From: Siphonobacter sp. SORGH_AS_0500
GTDB taxonomy: Bacteria; Bacteroidota; Bacteroidia; Cytophagales; Spirosomataceae
Reading direction: 5' to 3'
Assembly: GCF_002838835.1 (NCBI RefSeq)
Contig: NZ_NHPP01000012.1
Coordinates: 62,001-126,000 of the forward strand
DNA: 64,000 nt
How positions within the stretch are numbered: the first letter of the stretch is position 1; every line of letters begins with the position of its first letter. The position numbers and the translations under genes are program-made. Of this stretch, positions 59,704 to 64,000 are shown in pieces. The notes under the pieces were generated by a model. That model was not told the DNA's origin. It searched no databases and worked only from the letters and a program-made list of their open reading frames with translations.

Positions 59704-59736
59704 AAGCCTACACAAAGTTGGGATTTGTGTAGGCTT
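59704..59736 (-). terminator. Intrinsic terminator after the thioredoxin-like gene
   Basis: AAGCCTACACAAA (59704-59716) pairs with TTTGTGTAGGCTT (59724-59736); on the minus strand a T-run follows. Confidence 0.9.
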
Positions 59737-59756
59737 CTTCAGTTGTAACTACTAGA

Positions 59757-60341
59757 TCAACGGGTAAACGCCTTCGGATAAATCTCGCTTTTATACTTCT
59801 CCCAGGGCGTTTGCTTTTTATGATAATTATCGCCAAAAAACGTAATAATCTGATGAAAATCAGGGGCTTTGTGAAAACCGGGTACTGCCTGGATTACTTG
59901 TAGTTCATTGTTCTGGACGAATGTTTCGTCCATGAAGACCACGGTGGGGAAGCTCATTTTGCCGTTCATTAATAAGGCCGCCAGCTCCTGATACCCTCGA
60001 TTCCCCTGAGCGATGTAGTTAAAGGTGTGAGAGCCCAGTTTGATAGGGTTTTTACCCTCTGCATCAAGCTTTACAGCGTAATATTTTTGGTTCACATATT
60101 CTACGACTTTAGGATTCGTGAAGGTCTCCCGATCCATTACCTTGCACCAGCCACACCAGTCGGTGTAAACATCAATCATGAATTTGCGGGGCTCTTTTTG
60201 GTTGCGGGCGTAGGCTTCCTCTATGGTAAGCCACTCAATTTTTGCCGCTTTAGGGGACTGCGGTTTCTCTTGAATAGGAGCGAAAGACCAGCCTGCCACC
60301 GAAAGGGCCAGCATGCAGCAAAAAGTAAGGATGGAACGCAT
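59757..60341 (-). CDS. Thioredoxin-fold protein, exported (CGWC)
   Basis: A 194-residue protein: signal peptide (first 18-20 residues, ends AGWSFA), then a thioredoxin fold with the redox pair Cys63-Gly-Trp-Cys66 in DVYTDWCGWCKVMD, the cis-proline turn MSFPTVVFMDE near residue 130, and a C-terminal helical tail. It resembles the DUF255/thioredoxin_7 branch and should act as a periplasmic thiol oxidoreductase. No partner such as DsbD is adjacent. Divergent from the polyprenyl synthase gene. Confidence 0.88.
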   Translation of the reverse strand: MRSILTFCCMLALSVAGWSFAPIQEKPQSPKAAKIEWLTIEEAYARNQKEPRKFMIDVYTDWCGWCKVMDRETFTNPKVVEYVNQKYYAVKLDAEGKNPIKLGSHTFNYIAQGNRGYQELAALLMNGKMSFPTVVFMDETFVQNNELQVIQAVPGFHKAPDFHQIITFFGDNYHKKQTPWEKYKSEIYPKAFTR

Positions 60342-60443
60342 GTATCGTTTGATTTGAGATCAAATTTGGGTAGAATCTCTGATAATGTTAAGATTTATTA
60401 CGCTGAAAACGGAAGTTGATAACAGAAAGTTGCCTGAGCGAGT

Positions 60444-60451
60444 TAATTTTG
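60444..60451 (+). promoter_or_regulatory. -7 element for the polyprenyl synthase gene
   Basis: TAATTTTG, an exact TAnnTTTG, 56 bases before the preferred ATG at 60508. TTG at 60416-60418 is slightly far for a -33 element. Confidence 0.4.
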
Positions 60452-60507
60452 AAAACCCAATTCAACCATCCTAAATAGGGGATGAATTGCTTCTGTTACG
60501 GATCCTT

Positions 60508-61479
60508 ATGCTACTCAACGACTATACTGCTGCTATCGAGCAAACCATTGCAACTACCGAATACGGCCAATCTCCCATCGAATTATACGAACCCATTCAG
60601 TATATCATGAGTCTGGGCGGTAAGCGGATTCGTCCTTTATTGACTGTTATGTCGGCGGCTCTGTTTACGGAAAGCTGGCAGAAAGCCGTTCGGCCTGCGA
60701 TTGGAGTGGAGGTTTTTCACAACTTCACGCTCATGCACGATGATATTATGGACAAAGCTCCGATTCGTCGTGGGCAACCTTCGGTGCACGAAAAGTGGAA
60801 CGAAAACGTGGCTATTCTTTCAGGAGATGTGATGCTGGTTTCGGCGTATGAATTCATGACGGAGGTAGAAACGGCTCATCTGAAGGCCGTTTTGAAAAAG
60901 TTCAATCGGGCGGCGGCTGAAGTGTGCGAAGGACAGCAACTAGACATGAATTTCGAGAAGCGTTCGGATGTTACCAAGGCTCAGTATCTGGAAATGATTC
61001 GTCTGAAAACGGCTGTATTGTTAGGCTTTGCTCTGGAACTAGGCGGAATTATTGGTGGAGCCGATGAAGAAACCGGCTTATTACTCAAGAAACTGGGTGA
61101 TGCCATCGGTCTTGGGTTTCAACTGAAGGATGACTTACTGGACGTATACGGCGATCCTGGCAAGTTTGGGAAGCTGGTCGGCGGTGATATTCTGGCAAAT
61201 AAAAAAACGTATCTATTAATAGATGCTCTGGACAAAGCTGAAGGTGAAACGCAGGAGGCCTTACAATTTTGGTTATCCTCAGCGGATCATAATAATATCG
61301 AAAAAATTCAGGCGGTAACGGAGATTTATAATCAGTTGGGGGTTCGGGAAGCGGCGGAAGCAGAGATGAATCGCTGCTTTGAACAAGGATTCGAATACCT
61401 GAACGCTCTGAATGTTTCCGAAGAAAAGAAGAAACTGCTCAGCGACTTTTTCAAAAATCTAATCGAGCGGGAAAAGTAA
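60508..61479 (+). CDS. Polyprenyl diphosphate synthase (trans-isoprenyl synthase)
   Basis: The frame opens with a TTG at 60487, but ATG 60508 (MLLNDYTAAIEQTIATTEY) is the better start, giving 323 residues. First Asp-rich motif: LMHDDIMDKAPIRRGQPSVH (DDxxD); GGKRIRPLL and the second motif GFQLKDDLLDVYGD follow. A short-chain or medium-chain product (geranylgeranyl or octaprenyl for quinones) is plausible, not certain. It would consume IPP made by the pathway that includes ispF at 30.6 kb. Confidence 0.92.
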   Translation: MLLNDYTAAIEQTIATTEYGQSPIELYEPIQYIMSLGGKRIRPLLTVMSAALFTESWQKAVRPAIGVEVFHNFTLMHDDIMDKAPIRRGQPSVHEKWNENVAILSGDVMLVSAYEFMTEVETAHLKAVLKKFNRAAAEVCEGQQLDMNFEKRSDVTKAQYLEMIRLKTAVLLGFALELGGIIGGADEETGLLLKKLGDAIGLGFQLKDDLLDVYGDPGKFGKLVGGDILANKKTYLLIDALDKAEGETQEALQFWLSSADHNNIEKIQAVTEIYNQLGVREAAEAEMNRCFEQGFEYLNALNVSEEKKKLLSDFFKNLIEREK

Positions 61480-61495
61480 CCCAGGGAGCTATAAA

Positions 61496-61532
61496 CAAAG
61501 AATCCGCTCGGATTGACCAAGCGGATTCTTTG
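61496..61532 (+). terminator. Intrinsic terminator after the polyprenyl synthase gene
   Basis: CAAAGAATCCGCT (61496-61508) pairs with AGCGGATTCTTTG (61520-61532), with a T-rich tail. A TTTG (61529-61532) and TAGCTTTA (61555-61562), 22 bases apart, may be the promoter of the DinB gene. Confidence 0.8.
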
Positions 61533-61577
61533 TTTTATAACCTGATTTTTCGCTAGCTTTAGTTATCGATTAAAGGA

Positions 61578-62123
61578 TTGAAAATGAAAAGGAGACAAGC
61601 GATTCAAACTTTAGTAAGCGGCTTATGGGCAAGTTCGGCATTGACGGCTCAGGCTTCTGCTAAAGAAGAAGCCTTTCAGAAAGAATTTAGCCAGGCCTGG
61701 AAACGCTCGCGTGAGTATACACTGACGATCTTTAATCAGATGCCGGAAGAACATCTGAATTTTAAGCCCATGCCTGAAATGTTCTCGTTTCGAATGCAGT
61801 TTGTGCATGGCATGATCTATACTACGGCTCAACTGGCCAATCGGGTAGGAGTGAAAGATCCTTATGAAACTGCTCAGGGCTGGAATCAGCGATCGAAAGC
61901 AGAGGTAGCAGCAGAGTTAAATCGTTTTTATGATTGGGTACAGCAAACGGTTTCAGCTTTAAAGCCCGAACAACTAAGCAAAATGCAGGAGTTTGTCGGC
62001 GAAGCTATCACTGGAAGACAGCTATGTTATGCTCTGGAAAATCATATCATCCACCACCGAGGTCAGAGCATTGTTTATTTACGCCTGAAAGGAATTACGC
62101 CAGAAGGGTACTTTGGCTGGTAA
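61578..62123 (+). CDS. DinB/YfiT-like superfamily protein, exported
   Basis: A 181-residue protein. The N-terminus has a basic start and hydrophobic core (RRQAIQTLVSGLWASSALTAQASA), a Tat-like or Sec signal. A four-helix DinB bundle follows with the usual metal-type histidines: His in QFVHGMIYTTAQL near residue 77, and ALENHIIHHRGQSIVYLR near residue 155. The family includes metal-dependent thiol transferases, but most members, as here, have no assigned reaction. Single gene. Confidence 0.85.
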   Translation: MKMKRRQAIQTLVSGLWASSALTAQASAKEEAFQKEFSQAWKRSREYTLTIFNQMPEEHLNFKPMPEMFSFRMQFVHGMIYTTAQLANRVGVKDPYETAQGWNQRSKAEVAAELNRFYDWVQQTVSALKPEQLSKMQEFVGEAITGRQLCYALENHIIHHRGQSIVYLRLKGITPEGYFGW

Positions 62124-62222
62124 AGGAGGCGAGTTTAATGGAGTCTGAGGAGGTTGGATACAGCGTTAGAGAAAGTTTGATCCATTGCAGTTTCTTCATG
62201 ACTATCCTAATTTTTGAACTTC

Positions 62223-62243
62223 CCGAAAGCCTTAAACTTTCGG
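62223..62243. terminator. Weak hairpin between DinB and moeB-like genes
   Basis: CCGAAAG (62223-62229) pairs with CTTTCGG (62237-62243), followed by AAAGTTTTATT. Both flanking genes converge here. Confidence 0.45.
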
Positions 62244-62302
62244 AAAGTTTTATTACTGGAGCAACTGAATCCATCCGTTGACCCTATCAACCTCCATCAA
62301 AC

Positions 62303-63430
62303 CTAATACTTAGCCATTCGCATATCTACATCTTCGGCCCAGGAGTGGATGCCGCCTGCGAGATTAGATAAATTATCGTAACCGTGCTCATGAGCCAAAT
62401 ATTGAATCACGCTGGCTGATCGCATGCCGTGATGACAATACACCACTACCGGACGGTCACGAGGAACCTGATCAAAATTGGCTGGAATGGTTGCCATAGG
62501 AATTAACACAGCTCCGGGTAAGTGACAAACATCATATTCTTCCGGGTTTCTGACATCCAGCAAAAATGTATCCGGCTCGCGTTTGAGCTGACGAACTAAC
62601 TCTACTGCTGATAATTCCGTAGGTAATAATTCATTTGCTGCTATTTTTCGGTTCGTTTTTAATCCTTCTTCAGCCAATGTTTCTGCGTCAGAGCGGCGTT
62701 TGAATTTCATTTTCCGCTGCGAATTTTCCAGTAAATCTACCAGTAACAACTCTCCCGACAGCACATTTCCAATACCCGTAATAATCTTGATTACCTCATT
62801 GGCCTGAAACATACCGATCATGCCCGGGAGAATTCCCACTACGCCTACTTCCGCACAATTAGGAATTTCCAGACCGCTGGGTGGAGTAGGAAAGAGGCAA
62901 CGGTAGGTAGGACCTAAAATACCTTCTTTGACATAGTTGAATGCCGAAACCTGGCCCTCGAAGCGGTGAATGGCTCCGTAGACAAATGGTTTTCCCTGCA
63001 AAACGCAGATGTCATTAATCAGATAGCGAACGGAGAAGTTATCCGTGCAATCCACCACGATATCGAACCCATCAATGATGGAAGCGGCGTTTTCTGAAAC
63101 TAGATTAGTTGGGAAGTATTCGTATTCAATCAAATCATTCAGTCGGCGAAGACGATTGGCTGCTACGGTGGCTTTGGGACGAGCGACGTCAGCTGACTCA
63201 TAAAGTACCTGACGTTGCAGATTCGTTTCATCAACGGTATCTCCGTCGACAATGCCAATGGTACCTACACCCGCTGCAGATAGATACAAAAGCACCGGGC
63301 AACCCAGTCCTCCAGCACCTACCACCAACACGCGGGCACTCTTAAGGCGTTCCTGTCCTTCGGGACCCATTTCGGGTAAAAGCAGGTGTTTTTGATATCT
63401 CTGTTTTTCAGCGGAAGAAAGCATACGCAC
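62303..63430 (-). CDS. moeB: MoeB/ThiF adenylyltransferase fused to a rhodanese domain
   Basis: A 375-residue E1-like enzyme: the nucleotide loop VLVVGAGGLGCPVLLYLS near residue 34, DGDTVDETNLQRQVLY, and DCTDNFSVRYLIND. A C-terminal rhodanese domain (about 270-375) has the active Cys in VVVYCHHGMRS. Such fusions adenylate a ubiquitin-like sulphur carrier and supply sulphur for molybdopterin, thiamin or related sulphur transfer. Of the usual zinc-binding CxxC pairs the first is reduced to one Cys (TYRCLFP), so the zinc site is probably lost. No mob/moa or thi gene is adjacent, so the carrier is unknown. Confidence 0.87.
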   Translation of the reverse strand: MRMLSSAEKQRYQKHLLLPEMGPEGQERLKSARVLVVGAGGLGCPVLLYLSAAGVGTIGIVDGDTVDETNLQRQVLYESADVARPKATVAANRLRRLNDLIEYEYFPTNLVSENAASIIDGFDIVVDCTDNFSVRYLINDICVLQGKPFVYGAIHRFEGQVSAFNYVKEGILGPTYRCLFPTPPSGLEIPNCAEVGVVGILPGMIGMFQANEVIKIITGIGNVLSGELLLVDLLENSQRKMKFKRRSDAETLAEEGLKTNRKIAANELLPTELSAVELVRQLKREPDTFLLDVRNPEEYDVCHLPGAVLIPMATIPANFDQVPRDRPVVVYCHHGMRSASVIQYLAHEHGYDNLSNLAGGIHSWAEDVDMRMAKY

Positions 63431-63786
63431 AACTGAGGGTAAAATGTAAAAAGATGAGCAGCCCTAAAAAATACATTCCCGGGACTTGAGTTTTCAGTTT
63501 TCAGTTGGAAAGAGAAAATTTATAAAGGTAGAGAATACTCGTATGAGTTGAAAATATAACCCCGGAGGGGTTCAACATGAATAGCCCCGGATGAAATCCG
63601 GGGGGGAGATAAATAAACCTGTTCTGGCGGACGCGGTTTTGTAGATAGCTTCTGCCTGAATACCCCTAGTTTGAATACCCCCGAATAAATAATCCCCAAA
63701 CGAAAGAAATCATTTAACCCTTCGGCAATGCTACTTATAGCATTGAAAACTGAAAACCGCAGACTGAAAACTATTGATACTGAAAA
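63431..63786. repeat. Repeat-filled intergenic region upstream of moeB
   Basis: TTTTCAGTTTTCAGTTGG (about 63490-63508) and the inverted AACTGAAAACC-type arm (63744-63786) flank the region. Inside are AACCCC..GGGGTT (63558-63572) and CCCCGGAT-GAA-ATCCGGGG (63585-63603), the same order of hairpins as at 47131-47190. No ORF is credible. Confidence 0.75.
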
Positions 63787-64000
63787 CTACTGAACAGCAA
63801 TTCGGTAAATATATCCGGGGTCTTCGACGGCAATGTAGGCATAACCGTCCGGTCCTATGCTAACGTTCCGAACGCGGCCAATATTGGGGAATAGAATTTC
63901 TTCCTTCACTACTTTATTATTCTTAATTACGCAGCGATTCAGGTATTTAAAACGCAGCGAACCAATTAATAAGTTACCCTTCCAGGCTGGATATCGATTA
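63787..64000 (-). CDS. PQQ-dependent sugar dehydrogenase (glucose/sorbosone type), C-terminal end, partial
   Basis: On the minus strand the frame is open from the right edge to TAG at 63787-63789, 71 codons before the stop. It reads YPAWKGNLLIGSLRFKYLN, then FPNIGRVRNVSIGPDGYAYIA and EDPGYIYRIAVQ, the last two blades and closing strand of the soluble glucose/sorbosone dehydrogenase propeller, which binds PQQ and oxidises aldose sugars in the periplasm. The N-terminal active-site part is outside the window, so PQQ use is inferred from the family. Confidence 0.82.
   Translation of the reverse strand, partial: NRYPAWKGNLLIGSLRFKYLNRCVIKNNKVVKEEILFPNIGRVRNVSIGPDGYAYIAVEDPGYIYRIAVQ

Overview
The window looks like the chromosome of a Bacteroidota bacterium, most likely of the order Cytophagales (a Spirosoma, Siphonobacter or Dyadobacter relative is my guess from protein style, not a proven placement). 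The supporting signs are a SusC/SusD pair, CRTAC1-like ASPIC/UnbV and planctomycete-type haem proteins, a GWxTD protein, a DUF5606 protein, many PorT-like barrels, and several exact TAnnTTTG (-7 type) promoter elements. I saw no tRNA, rRNA, CRISPR array, prophage or recognisable transposase.

Layout. 1-4.9 kb: end of a cupredoxin-domain gene, an AI-2E family permease, a prolyl oligopeptidase and a TraB/GumN protein. 4.9-5.6 kb: palindromic repeats. 5.6-11.6 kb: BamA/TamA-like barrel, GNAT, Maf, MtgA (N-terminus out of frame), HemW, a methyltransferase. 11.8-18.8 kb: GWxTD lipoprotein and RlmB; then a sigma factor/membrane partner pair that converges on a TPR-CHAT protease-like protein preceded by an unlisted 56-residue lipoprotein. 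19.2-27.4 kb: a GlgE-like enzyme and a four-gene unit (outer-membrane protein, vanadium-haloperoxidase-like lipoprotein, DUF3179 protein, TonB receptor). 27.6-34.3 kb: sodium/solute symporter, ClpS, RecR (frameshifted), IspF, a barrel, a retropepsin-PDZ protein, TpiA. 34.6-39.8 kb: a split exported Ig-like protein, GNAT, a membrane LuxR-type regulator, a divergent 27-codon gene with its own terminator, a frameshifted small ORF, CorA. 39.9-42.9 kb: a three-piece haem/dehydrogenase gene. 43.1-49.7 kb: two paralogous barrels, HldE-type kinase, HemE, repeats, EngB, DUF5606, CysM. 49.7-59.2 kb: haloperoxidase, CRTAC1-like (three pieces), SusD (three pieces), SusC. 59.7-64 kb: thioredoxin, polyprenyl synthase, DinB, MoeB-rhodanese, repeats, and the end of a PQQ-type sugar dehydrogenase.

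How the genes work together. Two separate units couple a TonB-dependent receptor with a vanadium-haloperoxidase/PAP2-fold enzyme; the larger one (SusC-SusD-CRTAC1-haloperoxidase) looks like a nutrient uptake and periplasmic processing locus. The sigma/anti-sigma-like pair and the TPR-CHAT protein form a compact signalling neighbourhood. The divergent LuxR-type membrane protein and 27-residue peptide are the least explained pair in the window.

A caution on sequence quality. At least nine single-base indels split otherwise well-conserved genes, including the housekeeping gene recR, and all but one are deletions of one base, mostly in short homopolymers. That pattern suggests sequence error at least as strongly as real gene decay, and the split genes should be read as single genes until rechecked.
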